Part shown: positions 10,749 through 19,195 of the stretch, piece after piece
Position numbering within the stretch: the stretch's first letter is position 1
How the letters are laid out: every line of letters begins with the position of its first letter
From: an uncultured Acidipila sp.
Lineage (GTDB): Bacteria; Acidobacteriota; Terriglobia; Terriglobales; Acidobacteriaceae
NCBI GenBank assembly: GCA_937859835.1
Contig: CALMAN010000091.1
Span: forward strand, 4,277 to 40,169
Reading direction: 5' to 3'
DNA: 35,893 bases
Position numbers and translations under genes: made by a program
The notes under the pieces: generated by a model
Database searches by the model: none
What the model was told of the DNA's origin: nothing
Seen by the model: only the letters and a program-made list of their open reading frames with translations

Positions 10749-11912
10749 CTATGCCAGGCACATCGCGGCAAGAAGCGCAGTGCGGGGCAGGAGGTGACGG
10801 CGCAGGATGTGCTCGTGAGCGGCGTGCGCGCCCGCACCCACGGCGCCCATGCCGTCAAGCGTGGGGATGCCGAGAGCCGCGGTGAAGTTCCCGTCCGAGC
10901 CGCCGCCGGTTGCTGCTTCCCCAAGCGCAAACCCGAGCGTGTGGGCGTGCGCCTGCGCCCGGGCAAAGAGGGCGGCAATCTCCGGGGTGCGCTCCATGGG
11001 CGGCCGGTTTACCCCGCCCGCAAGGGTGAGCGTGCAGGCAGGGTCCCGCGGGCGCAGCGCCCCGAAGCGCCGTTCGATCTCCGCAGCGTCCCCGGCGCGT
11101 GGGATGCGCACGTCGATCTCCGCCCAGGCCTCGGCAGCAACCACGTTTGCCAGCGTGCCGCCGCCGATAACGCCGGGGTTGACGGTGAGCCCGCCCTGGA
11201 GGTCGGTAAAGCTGGCCACCACGGTCAGCTGGTGCGCCAGCTCGAGCACGGCCGAGTGGCCGGCCGGGAAGTCGACCCCGCTGTGCGCGGCGACGCCCCG
11301 GACAGCGAGCCGGTACTGGCCCACTCCCTTGCGGGCCGTTTTGTATGCGCCCTCGTGCCCTTGCGCCGGCTCGAGCACATACACGGCCTCGGCGGCGCGG
11401 GCAACGCGTTCGGTAAGGACGCGCGTGCCGGGGCTGCCAATCTCCTCATCGCCGTGGAGCAGCAGCGTGATGGGCCGGGCCGGCGCACCCGCTGCCCGCA
11501 GGATGCGCAGGGCGGCAAAAGCCATCGCGACCCCGGCCTTCATGTCGAGCACGCCGGGGCCGCTGATCCGGTCGCGCGTGACCCGGTACGGCATGGCTGC
11601 GAGCGTGCCGGGGGGCCACACCGTGTCGAGATGGCCCAGCAACAGGAGCGGGTTTCGGCCCCGGCGCGCGCCGAAGCGGGCTTCAAGCGAGTCTGCGCCG
11701 GAGCCCGCGGGGTGCAAGCGGACGTCGCCGCCCAGCGCACGCGCCCACCCGGCGGCCAGGCTAAGCGCCCGGGCGCAGGCGGCTTTGTCGTGGGACGGCG
11801 ATTCGATCTCAACAAGCTCGCGGAGCTGCGCGAGCAGCAGGGGCAGCTCGGCCCGGGCGCGCCTGAGCAGCAGCCGTACGGTTTGGGTTGACGCCGGGGA
11901 CGGCAGAGTCAT
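10749..11912 (-). CDS. M20 family metallopeptidase (carboxypeptidase G2/glutamate carboxypeptidase-like)
   Basis: 387 aa; LLLLGHLDTVWPPGT, GPGVLDMKAGVAMAF, LLLHGDEEIGSPGTR, GGGSDGNFTAALGIPTLDGMGAVGAGAHAAHE. Confidence 0.93.
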   Translation of the reverse strand: MTLPSPASTQTVRLLLRRARAELPLLLAQLRELVEIESPSHDKAACARALSLAAGWARALGGDVRLHPAGSGADSLEARFGARRGRNPLLLLGHLDTVWPPGTLAAMPYRVTRDRISGPGVLDMKAGVAMAFAALRILRAAGAPARPITLLLHGDEEIGSPGTRVLTERVARAAEAVYVLEPAQGHEGAYKTARKGVGQYRLAVRGVAAHSGVDFPAGHSAVLELAHQLTVVASFTDLQGGLTVNPGVIGGGTLANVVAAEAWAEIDVRIPRAGDAAEIERRFGALRPRDPACTLTLAGGVNRPPMERTPEIAALFARAQAHAHTLGFALGEAATGGGSDGNFTAALGIPTLDGMGAVGAGAHAAHEHILRRHLLPRTALLAAMCLA

Positions 11913-11935
11913 ATCGAGCGCCCTCCTTCAGTATG

Positions 11936-11953
11936 AGCGTGTAAGAACACGCT
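11936..11953. repeat. Inverted repeat (candidate operator) in the divergent M20/hemE promoter region
   Basis: AGCGTGT-aaga-ACACGCT, perfect 7-bp arms, 23 nt upstream of the M20 start codon. Confidence 0.4.
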
Positions 11954-12075
11954 GTGTGAATGGCCGCGCAGAGACTGTGGGGCGTTCGCCTTTCCCGGCG
12001 AGCGACGCGCCTCCGGTGCGTTGTTGAGGGATCAAAGTAAAGACGCTCCGCCGCCCCCACGCGCTGCTCGTCCGG

Positions 12076-13260
12076 ATGCATGGATGCTACCCTCCTGATG
12101 GGACCGACCGCGTGACCGCAACCCCCACATCGAGTGCCATCAGCCCGGACCTCCAGGCGCGCTCCGGCTTTGGCGAAGCGGGAGGGGAGCCCTCGCGCTC
12201 GTCGCGTTTTGTGCGCGCCTGCCTCCGGCAGCCGGTCGATCGCACGCCGGTGTGGTTTTTGCGCCAGGCCGGCCGGTACATGGCCGAGTACCAGGCGGTG
12301 CGCAGACACCACTCCTTGATCGACATCTGCAAACGGCCGGAGCTTGCCGCCGAAGTCACGATCACGGCGGCCGAAAAGCTGGGAGTTGATGCGGCCATCA
12401 TCTTTGCCGACCTCCTGCTGCCGTTTGAATGCATGGGGCTGCCGTTTGAGTTTCAAGCCGGCGAAGGACCGGTGGTCGCTAGCCCGGTGCGCTCGCGCGA
12501 AGCGGTTGAAGCCCTCAGGACCGATCGCGCCGGCGAGCTGGGCTACGTCGCCGAAGCCATCCGCCGGGTCGCCGCGTACTTTGCCGATCGCACCCATGAC
12601 GACACCGACGACGCCCTGGGCATCATCGGTTTTTGCGGCGCACCGTTTACCCTGGCCAGCTACATGATTGAGGGGCGGGGCTCCCGGCAGTACATCCACA
12701 CCAAGACGCTGATGTACCGCGAGCCTGCGGCCTGGCAGCTGCTGCTGGAAAAGCTTGCGGCCGTGCTGCGCGCGTATGCGCAACAGCAGGTGGATGCGGG
12801 CGCGGACGTGATCCAGATCTTTGACAGCTGGGCCGGGGCTTTGGCGCCTGCGGATTACCGCGAGTTTGTGCTGCCCGTGACTCGCGAACTGGTGCGCGGC
12901 GTGCAGGCGATGGGCGTGCCGGTGATCTACTTTGGCGTGGACACGGCTTCCCTGCTGCCCGCGATGCGCGAAACCGGGGCCGATGTGCTTGGCCTCGACT
13001 GGCGCACCCCGCTCGCCAAGGCGTGGCGCGAACTGGAATACAGCTGCGCCGTGCAAGGCAATCTCGACCCGATTACGCTGTTTGCCGAGCCGGCGCTGCT
13101 GGAGCGGCGCGTGGGGGCCATCCTGGCCGAAGCCGGTGGCCGCGCGGGCCACATTTTCAACCTGGGCCACGGCATCGTGCCGGGGACGCCGGTCGAGCAT
13201 GTGCAGCAGGTAGTGCGGACGGTGCGCGCGCTGTCACAAAAGGAGGCGGTGCATGGCTGA
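12076..13260 (+). CDS. hemE: Uroporphyrinogen decarboxylase
   Basis: RTPVWFLRQAGRYMAEYQAVR, IIFADLLLPFECMGL, GFCGAPFTLASYMIEGRGS, FDSWAGALAP, HIFNLGHGIVPGTPVEHV. Exact start uncertain; GTG at 12112 also possible. Confidence 0.97.
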   Translation: MHGCYPPDGTDRVTATPTSSAISPDLQARSGFGEAGGEPSRSSRFVRACLRQPVDRTPVWFLRQAGRYMAEYQAVRRHHSLIDICKRPELAAEVTITAAEKLGVDAAIIFADLLLPFECMGLPFEFQAGEGPVVASPVRSREAVEALRTDRAGELGYVAEAIRRVAAYFADRTHDDTDDALGIIGFCGAPFTLASYMIEGRGSRQYIHTKTLMYREPAAWQLLLEKLAAVLRAYAQQQVDAGADVIQIFDSWAGALAPADYREFVLPVTRELVRGVQAMGVPVIYFGVDTASLLPAMRETGADVLGLDWRTPLAKAWRELEYSCAVQGNLDPITLFAEPALLERRVGAILAEAGGRAGHIFNLGHGIVPGTPVEHVQQVVRTVRALSQKEAVHG

Positions 13261-14428
13261 AGAAAAACGCGCGGTGCTGCTGCTGGCCCACGGAACCCCC
13301 GATGAGCTGGCAGATATCCCGAAGTACCTGAGCAACGTGGTCAGCGGCCGGCCGATGCCGCAAACGGTGGTTGACGAGATCACGCATCGCTACGGGCTGA
13401 TCGGCAAAAGCCCGCTGACGGCGCTTACGCTGGAGCAGGGCCGCCTGCTTGGGGAAGCGCTGGGCCTGCCCGTGTATGTGGGCATGCGCAACTGGAAGCC
13501 GTACATCGCCGACACGGTCCGGCAGATGCGCGCCGACGGCATCACAGAAGCCGCGGCGATCTGCCTGGCGCCGCAGAACTCGCGCACCAGCGTGGGGCTG
13601 TACCGCCGGGCGGTGTTTGCCGAGGCCGGGGACGCTCTCCGCATCGACTTCACCGAAGGCTGGGCCGACCACCCCTTGCTGGTGCAGGCCTTTGCCGAAC
13701 GGTTGCGGCCGGCGCTGGCCGAGGCCGGCGAAGGAGGCCAGACGCCCTACGTGCTGTTTACGGCCCACTCCGTCCCCTGCCGGACCATCCAAACGCCTGC
13801 CGCCGGTGCGCCCGCCGGGCGGCCGGGGGCCAGCCTGCTGCCGGCAGCGGCCGCGGCGGTCAGCGTGCCGGGCGAGAGCGCGTCGCCTGCACCTGGCACG
13901 GAAATAGGCTCCGTCGCCGGGATCGCGCCGCCGGCGCCCGCGCACGAGCCTGACGCGTGGGTGCGCTCCTCCGCCGAGGTCGCGCAGCAGGGTGGCCGGC
14001 CCATACCGGCGCCGGACCCGTACCCGGTTGAAGCCAAGCGCACCGCGGCCCTGGTGGCCGAGCAAAGCGGGCTGGGCGCCGATCGCTGGTGCTTTGCCTT
14101 TCAAAGCCAGGGGATGGCGGGCGGCCCGTGGATTGGCCCGACCGTCGAAGATACCCTTGCGGCCATGCACGCCGGCGGCGCGGCGGTGGTGGTCCTCCAA
14201 ACCATCGGCTTTTTGTGCGACCACGTGGAAATCCTGTACGACATCGACATTGCTTTCCACGAATATGCTGAAGAGCTTGGGTTGCAGCTGAGCCGGCCTG
14301 CATCGCTGAACAACTCGCCGCTGCTGACCGAAGCACTGGTGGACCTGGCACAGCGCGGGTTGGGGCGGCTGCGTGCCGCTGTCGGGGCGGCTGCGCCCGA
14401 GCGGGAAGGCAGCCTGGCCGCGCAATGA
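13253..14428 (+). CDS. hemH: Ferrochelatase (HemH/CpfC type) carrying a low-complexity insertion
   Basis: AVLLLAHGTPDELADIPKYL, YVGMRNWKPYIADTV, FTAHSVP, DPYPVEAKRTAALVA, WCFAFQSQGMAGGPWIGPTVEDTL, IGFLCDHVEILYDIDI. Overlaps hemE by 8 nt. Confidence 0.94.
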   Translation: MAEEKRAVLLLAHGTPDELADIPKYLSNVVSGRPMPQTVVDEITHRYGLIGKSPLTALTLEQGRLLGEALGLPVYVGMRNWKPYIADTVRQMRADGITEAAAICLAPQNSRTSVGLYRRAVFAEAGDALRIDFTEGWADHPLLVQAFAERLRPALAEAGEGGQTPYVLFTAHSVPCRTIQTPAAGAPAGRPGASLLPAAAAAVSVPGESASPAPGTEIGSVAGIAPPAPAHEPDAWVRSSAEVAQQGGRPIPAPDPYPVEAKRTAALVAEQSGLGADRWCFAFQSQGMAGGPWIGPTVEDTLAAMHAGGAAVVVLQTIGFLCDHVEILYDIDIAFHEYAEELGLQLSRPASLNNSPLLTEALVDLAQRGLGRLRAAVGAAAPEREGSLAAQ

Positions 14429-15879
14429 CGAGCGATCGAAAACGTGTCGCGGTGGTTGGCGCCGGCATGGCCGGCATGGTCGCGGCGTACGAGTTGAGCA
14501 AGCGCCCGGACCTGGACCCGGTGCTGCTGGAAGCGAGCGGGCGCCTGGGCGGCACGGTTGAAACCATGCACGCGGACGGCTTCACGGTGGAGACCGGGCC
14601 CGACTCCTGGGTTTCTGACAAAAGTGCCGCGCGCGAACTGGCCGAGGCGCTGGGCCTGGGCAGCGAGCTGATCTACTCAAACGACGCCGTGCGGCGCAAC
14701 TACCTGGTCCGGGGCGACCAGCTGGTGCCCATGCCCGACGGCATGCGCATGATGGTGCCGACGCGCTGGCTGCCGATCCTCGAAAGCCCGCTGTTCAGCC
14801 ACGAAGCGCGCATGGCCTACCTGCTCGAGCCGGGCCGGGCGGCCGAGCTCAAGGCCGAAGCCCAGGCTCAGATCCAGGCCCGGGGAGAAGATTTTGACGA
14901 GCCGGTCCGCTCCTTTATCACGCGGCACTTCGGCCCCGAAGCCACGGAAACCGTTGCCGGACCTTTGCTGGCCGGGGTCTTTGGCGGTGACATCGACACC
15001 CTGAGCGCCGGCGCGGTGCTGGCCCCGTTTGTCCGCCAGGAGCGCGAGCATGGCAGCCTGATTGCCCCGGCGATGGCGCAGCTGGAACGGGATCGCGCCG
15101 AGGGCCGCGCCCCGGAGCCCGTCTTCACCACGCTGCGCAGCGGACTCTCCACCCTGATCGAACGCCTGGCGGCAGCCCTGCCGGCGGGAAGCATTCGCCG
15201 CGGTACGGAGGTTGCGAGCCTCCGGCGATGCGGAACGGGCTGGGCCTTGGCGCTGGCGGCTGCTGGCACCGGCAAGCCCGAGCGGTTTGATGCCGTGGTG
15301 CTGGCGACCCCGGCCCACGTCACGCGCGCCTTGCTCACCCCCGTCCACCCGGAAGCCGCCGCGCTGCTGGCCATGGAAGCGACCTCGGCCATTGTGGTGG
15401 CCCTGTGCTTTGCCGGCGAAGCGGCGGCGCAGCTGCGTGTGCCTCGCGGCTTCGGCTTTCTGGTCCCGCCGGGACGCGCGCTGAGCGAAGAGCCGGAGCT
15501 GCTGGCCGGCACCTTTATGGACCAGAAGTTTCCCCACCGCGCCCCACCCGGCGGCGTGTTTCTGCGCGGCTTCTTTGGCGGCCACGCCGCGCCCCGGATG
15601 ATGGGGTGGGAGGATGGACGCATCGCCGAAGCGGCGCGGCTGCAGTTCGCGAAGTTACTGGGCCCGGTGCCTCGCCCGGACCACGCGGTGGTGCGCCGCT
15701 GGCCGCGCTCGCTGCCGCAGTACGCCGTGGGGCATCCTGCCCGCATGCGAGTACTAAGTGGTTACTTGCGTGAGTTACCAGGTCTCGCGCTAACTGGCAA
15801 TGCGTATCACGGCGTAGGGTTACCGGCGCTTGTACACGGCGCACAAAAAGCAGTAAGCGCGCTGCTGCCGGCGACGTAA
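14425..15879 (+). CDS. hemG: Protoporphyrinogen/coproporphyrinogen oxidase (HemG/HemY/CgoX family)
   Basis: VAVVGAGMAGMVAAYELSKR FAD motif; GGTVETMHADGFTVETGPDSW; C-term LTGNAYHGVGLPALVHGAQKAV. ATGA overlap with hemH. Confidence 0.93.
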   Translation: MTSDRKRVAVVGAGMAGMVAAYELSKRPDLDPVLLEASGRLGGTVETMHADGFTVETGPDSWVSDKSAARELAEALGLGSELIYSNDAVRRNYLVRGDQLVPMPDGMRMMVPTRWLPILESPLFSHEARMAYLLEPGRAAELKAEAQAQIQARGEDFDEPVRSFITRHFGPEATETVAGPLLAGVFGGDIDTLSAGAVLAPFVRQEREHGSLIAPAMAQLERDRAEGRAPEPVFTTLRSGLSTLIERLAAALPAGSIRRGTEVASLRRCGTGWALALAAAGTGKPERFDAVVLATPAHVTRALLTPVHPEAAALLAMEATSAIVVALCFAGEAAAQLRVPRGFGFLVPPGRALSEEPELLAGTFMDQKFPHRAPPGGVFLRGFFGGHAAPRMMGWEDGRIAEAARLQFAKLLGPVPRPDHAVVRRWPRSLPQYAVGHPARMRVLSGYLRELPGLALTGNAYHGVGLPALVHGAQKAVSALLPAT

Positions 15880-16020
15880 GTGCACGCAGCAAAGACGCGC
15901 CAGGATGCTGATTTGTGGGCGTTTGTCCGCATGGTCGCGGAGTTTGTTGTTTTTCAGATAAGTTTGCCACGATGCGAAAGTACATAGCTGGCCGCGGGCG
16001 TTCCGTTCTATCCAACGTGC

Positions 16021-16042
16021 ACTCAATCTGTTTAGATTGGGT
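16021..16042. repeat. Inverted repeat (candidate operator) upstream of the carotenoid cluster
   Basis: ACtCAATCT-gttt-AGATTGgGT; perfect 6-bp inner arms, extended outward with one mismatch, ~50 nt upstream of the ATG at 16091. Confidence 0.4.
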
Positions 16043-16090
16043 GACACCTGGCGCGCCCCTGCGCAGGTAATCCGTACAAGGGTAGGTCGA

Positions 16091-17641
16091 ATGAGGAAGG
16101 TAGCCGTTGTGGGAGCTGGGCCCGGCGGCCTGGCGGCAGCGATTTTGCTGGCGCGTTCTGGCGTGGATGTCACGGTGATTGAAAAGCGTTCGCAGGTGGG
16201 TGGGCGAACCTCAACGATTGAGCGCGATGGGTTTCGCTTTGACACCGGGCCGACCTTTTTTCTGTATCCGCGGGTACTGCGGGAGATTTTTCTGGCTGCC
16301 GGCTTTGATCTGGAAGCAGAGATTCCCATGGTGCGGCTCGACCCGCAGTACCGCCTGGTGTACGGCTCGGGCGGCGAACTGCTGGCCACCCCCGATGTAG
16401 AGCGGATGACGCGGGAGATTGCCAAGCTGAGCCCGCACGATGCCCAGGGGTTCCATCGCTTTCTGGCGGAGAATCGCCAAAAGCTCGAAAAGTTTGTGCC
16501 GTTTCTGGAAACCCCATTTGAGTCGTGGCGCGACCTGGTGCACCCGGACATGCTGCGGCTGCTGCCGCTGCTCAGGCCTTGGCGCTCCCTCGACTCGGAC
16601 CTCCACTCCTACTTTGATGACGAGCGCATCCGGCTTTCGTTTTCGTTTCAGTCCAAGTACCTGGGCATGAGCCCGTTTTCCTGCCCGTCGCTGTTTTCCA
16701 TTCTTTCGTTTCTTGAGTACGAGCACGGGGTGTTTCACCCGATCGGCGGCTGCGGTTCGGTCACCGAGGCGATGGCCCGGGTGGCGCGCTCGCTCGGCGT
16801 GCGCATCCTGCTCGATGAGCCGGTCGAAGAGCTGCTCTTCCAAGGGCGCAAGGCAACCGGCGTGCGCACCGCGGAGCGCACCATCGCGGCGGATTCAGTG
16901 GTCGTGAACGCAGACTTCGCCGATGCCATGCGCCGCATGGTGCCGAACCACCTGCGCCGCAAGTGGACCGACAAGAAGATTGAAAAGAAGCGCTTTTCCT
17001 GTTCGACCTTCATGATGTATCTCGGGATCGAGGGCACCTACGACGAGGTATCGCACCACACCATTTACCTGGCCAAGGACTATCGCCAGGGCTTGCGCGA
17101 CATAGAAGAGAATCACGTCCTTTCTGACGACCCATCGTTTTATGTGCAGAACGCCTGCGTCACCGACCCGACGCTCGCGCCGCCCGGCATGAGCACCCTG
17201 TACACTCTGCTGCCGGTAACGCACGACACCGGCTCGGTGGACTGGCCGAAAGAGCAAAAGCGTTTTCGCGCGCTGGCCATTGAGCAGATGGAGAAGATCG
17301 GCATCACCGACGTGGAGCGGCGCATCCGGACCGAAAAGATCCTCACGCCGCAAGCCTGGGGTGAGGAGTACGGGCTCTACCGCGGCGCCACCTTTGCCAT
17401 GTCCCACTCGCTGCGGCAGATGCTGCACATGCGGCCGCACAATCGCTTCGAGGATCTCGAAAGCGTGTACCTGGTGGGGGGCGGAACCCACCCGGGCAGC
17501 GGACTGCCGGTGATCTTTGAGTCGGCGCGCATTACCTCGCGGCTGCTGCTCGAAGACCTGAAGCTGGAGCCGCAGTGGAACACCGACCCGGTGATGCCGG
17601 GCACCCCGCCTGCGGACTCCGTGTACGAAACGGTAAGCTGA
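16091..17641 (+). CDS. crtN: Phytoene/diapophytoene desaturase-like FAD oxidoreductase (CrtI/CrtN family)
   Basis: MRKVAVVGAGPGGLAAAILLARSGVDVTVIEKRSQVGGRTSTIERDGFRFDTGPTFF; C-term LVGGGTHPGSGLPVIFESARITSRLLLED; GMSPFSCPSLFSILSFLEYEHGVFHPIGG. Confidence 0.85.
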   Translation: MRKVAVVGAGPGGLAAAILLARSGVDVTVIEKRSQVGGRTSTIERDGFRFDTGPTFFLYPRVLREIFLAAGFDLEAEIPMVRLDPQYRLVYGSGGELLATPDVERMTREIAKLSPHDAQGFHRFLAENRQKLEKFVPFLETPFESWRDLVHPDMLRLLPLLRPWRSLDSDLHSYFDDERIRLSFSFQSKYLGMSPFSCPSLFSILSFLEYEHGVFHPIGGCGSVTEAMARVARSLGVRILLDEPVEELLFQGRKATGVRTAERTIAADSVVVNADFADAMRRMVPNHLRRKWTDKKIEKKRFSCSTFMMYLGIEGTYDEVSHHTIYLAKDYRQGLRDIEENHVLSDDPSFYVQNACVTDPTLAPPGMSTLYTLLPVTHDTGSVDWPKEQKRFRALAIEQMEKIGITDVERRIRTEKILTPQAWGEEYGLYRGATFAMSHSLRQMLHMRPHNRFEDLESVYLVGGGTHPGSGLPVIFESARITSRLLLEDLKLEPQWNTDPVMPGTPPADSVYETVS

Positions 17642-17646
17642 AAGCC

Positions 17647-19125
17647 ATGACGACCCTTCCGCGCACGCCGGCTCCCGCACCCTCTGGCGCCCCCGCGCTT
17701 GAAGAGGTGCGGCTGGCGCAGCGGGCCTGGGCGCGGACGCCGATCGCTGCGCGCCTGCGCATCCTGCGCCGCTTTCGCGCGGAGCTGGCCACGGGCGCGC
17801 GCGAGCTCGCGGCCACGGTGGGAACGCACGCCGTGGGCAGCCTGGAGCGCAGCGAAGCGGACACGCTGGTGGCCGAAGTGCTGCCTCTGGCCGAGGCGTG
17901 CCGGTTTTTGGAGCGGGAAGCGGAGTGGGTGCTGCGCACGCGTCGCGAGGGCACGGGCGCGCGGCCCTTTTGGCTGCGCGGGGTAGACGTTGAAATCGAG
18001 CGGGCGCCGCTGGGTGTGGTGCTGCTGATCGGGCCCGGCAACTACCCGCTGTTTTTGCCCGGGGCGCAGGCGCTGCAAGCGCTCGCCGCGGGCAATGCCG
18101 TGCTGTGGAAGCCCGCGCCGGCCGGCGTCGCGTGCGCGCATGCGATCCGGGTGATGTTGATTGCAAGCGGGATGCCGCCCGAGCTGCTGCAGGTGCTGGA
18201 GCCGGCAACGCAGGCGGCGACCGGGGCCATCCGGGCGGGCGTAGACAAGGTGTTTTTGACCGGCTCGGCGACCACCGGCGAAACGGTGCTGCATGAGCTC
18301 GCCGCCGCAACGACGCCCTCCGTGATGGAGCTGTCCGGCTGCGATGCCGTGTTTGTGCTGGAAGGCGCGGATCTGCCCCGGGTAGTGGATGCGCTTGCCT
18401 TTGGGCTGCGCCTGAATGGTTCGGCGACCTGCATGGCGCCCCGCCGCGTGTTTGCCGCGCGCGCGCTGGCGCGGGAGCTGGCCGTGCGCCTCCACGTAGC
18501 GTTGGGCGCGCTGCGCCCGGTGCCCGTGCCCCCGCACACGGCCGCGCTGCTGGGCGAGTGCCTGGATGACGCCCGCTTTTGCGGGGCGCAGGTGCTGCTC
18601 GACGGCGTTGCCGGAGAGCACGGTACGGTGTCGCCGACGTTGCTCGCCGAGGTCAGCCCCGAGATGCGCATTGCGCAGACAGATGTGTTTGCCCCGGTGC
18701 TTTCGCTGCTGCCGTTTCGCTCGCCCGAGGAAGCAGCGCGCATGCATGAGCGGTGCCGCTATGCGTTGACGGCAGCCATCTTTGGACCGGAGCGCCCGGC
18801 CCGGTTGCTCGCCGCGAGCATCACCGCGGGAACGATCTTGCTGAACGACGTGATTGTGGCCACGGCCGATCCGCGGGTGCCCTTCAGCGGGCGCAAGCGC
18901 TCCGGCTTCGGCGTGACCCGCGGGCGCGACGGGCTGCTCGAAATGACGGTGCCGCGGGCAGTGGTTCGCCAGCGCAGCCGGAGCCGCGTGCCCTACCAGC
19001 CGACCACCGAGGCCCATGGAGCCTTGTTTGCCGGGTACCTGCGGGCCGTGCATGCCGGGGGCTGGCGGGAGCGTTTGGCGGGGCTGCGCGCGATGGGGCA
19101 GGCCATGCGCGGCATCAAGCGCTAG
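17647..19125 (+). CDS. Aldehyde dehydrogenase, likely carotenoid-aldehyde (diaponeurosporenal/diapolycopenal) dehydrogenase
   Basis: PLGVVLLIGPGNYPLFLPGAQALQALAAGNAVLWKPAP; VFLTGSATTGETVL; VMELSGCDAVFVL (Glu); NGSATCMAPRRVF (Cys); VPFSGRKRSGFGVTRG. Specific role inferred from position. Confidence 0.85.
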   Translation: MTTLPRTPAPAPSGAPALEEVRLAQRAWARTPIAARLRILRRFRAELATGARELAATVGTHAVGSLERSEADTLVAEVLPLAEACRFLEREAEWVLRTRREGTGARPFWLRGVDVEIERAPLGVVLLIGPGNYPLFLPGAQALQALAAGNAVLWKPAPAGVACAHAIRVMLIASGMPPELLQVLEPATQAATGAIRAGVDKVFLTGSATTGETVLHELAAATTPSVMELSGCDAVFVLEGADLPRVVDALAFGLRLNGSATCMAPRRVFAARALARELAVRLHVALGALRPVPVPPHTAALLGECLDDARFCGAQVLLDGVAGEHGTVSPTLLAEVSPEMRIAQTDVFAPVLSLLPFRSPEEAARMHERCRYALTAAIFGPERPARLLAASITAGTILLNDVIVATADPRVPFSGRKRSGFGVTRGRDGLLEMTVPRAVVRQRSRSRVPYQPTTEAHGALFAGYLRAVHAGGWRERLAGLRAMGQAMRGIKR

Positions 19126-19195
19126 CCGTAAAGGTTAGAGTCGGGCACCAGGAAAACCAGAGGCGGAGATGAGAGTGGAAGCGGAGACACAAGGG

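Noticed and set aside
10700-10750. GGTCACCCGCAAGTGTGGAG, reminiscent of a cobalamin riboswitch core (CCCGCAACTGT)
   Set aside because: Lies between the 3' ends of two convergent genes, differs in the core, and the rest of the B12-riboswitch consensus is missing.
10599-11891. 430-aa plus-strand ORF
   Set aside because: Antisense to the M20 peptidase with strong active-site motifs.
11809-13200. 463-aa minus-strand ORF
   Set aside because: Antisense to hemE; no family-like motifs.
17377-19053. 558-aa minus-strand ORF
   Set aside because: Antisense to the aldehyde dehydrogenase; Arg/His/Gln-rich artefact.
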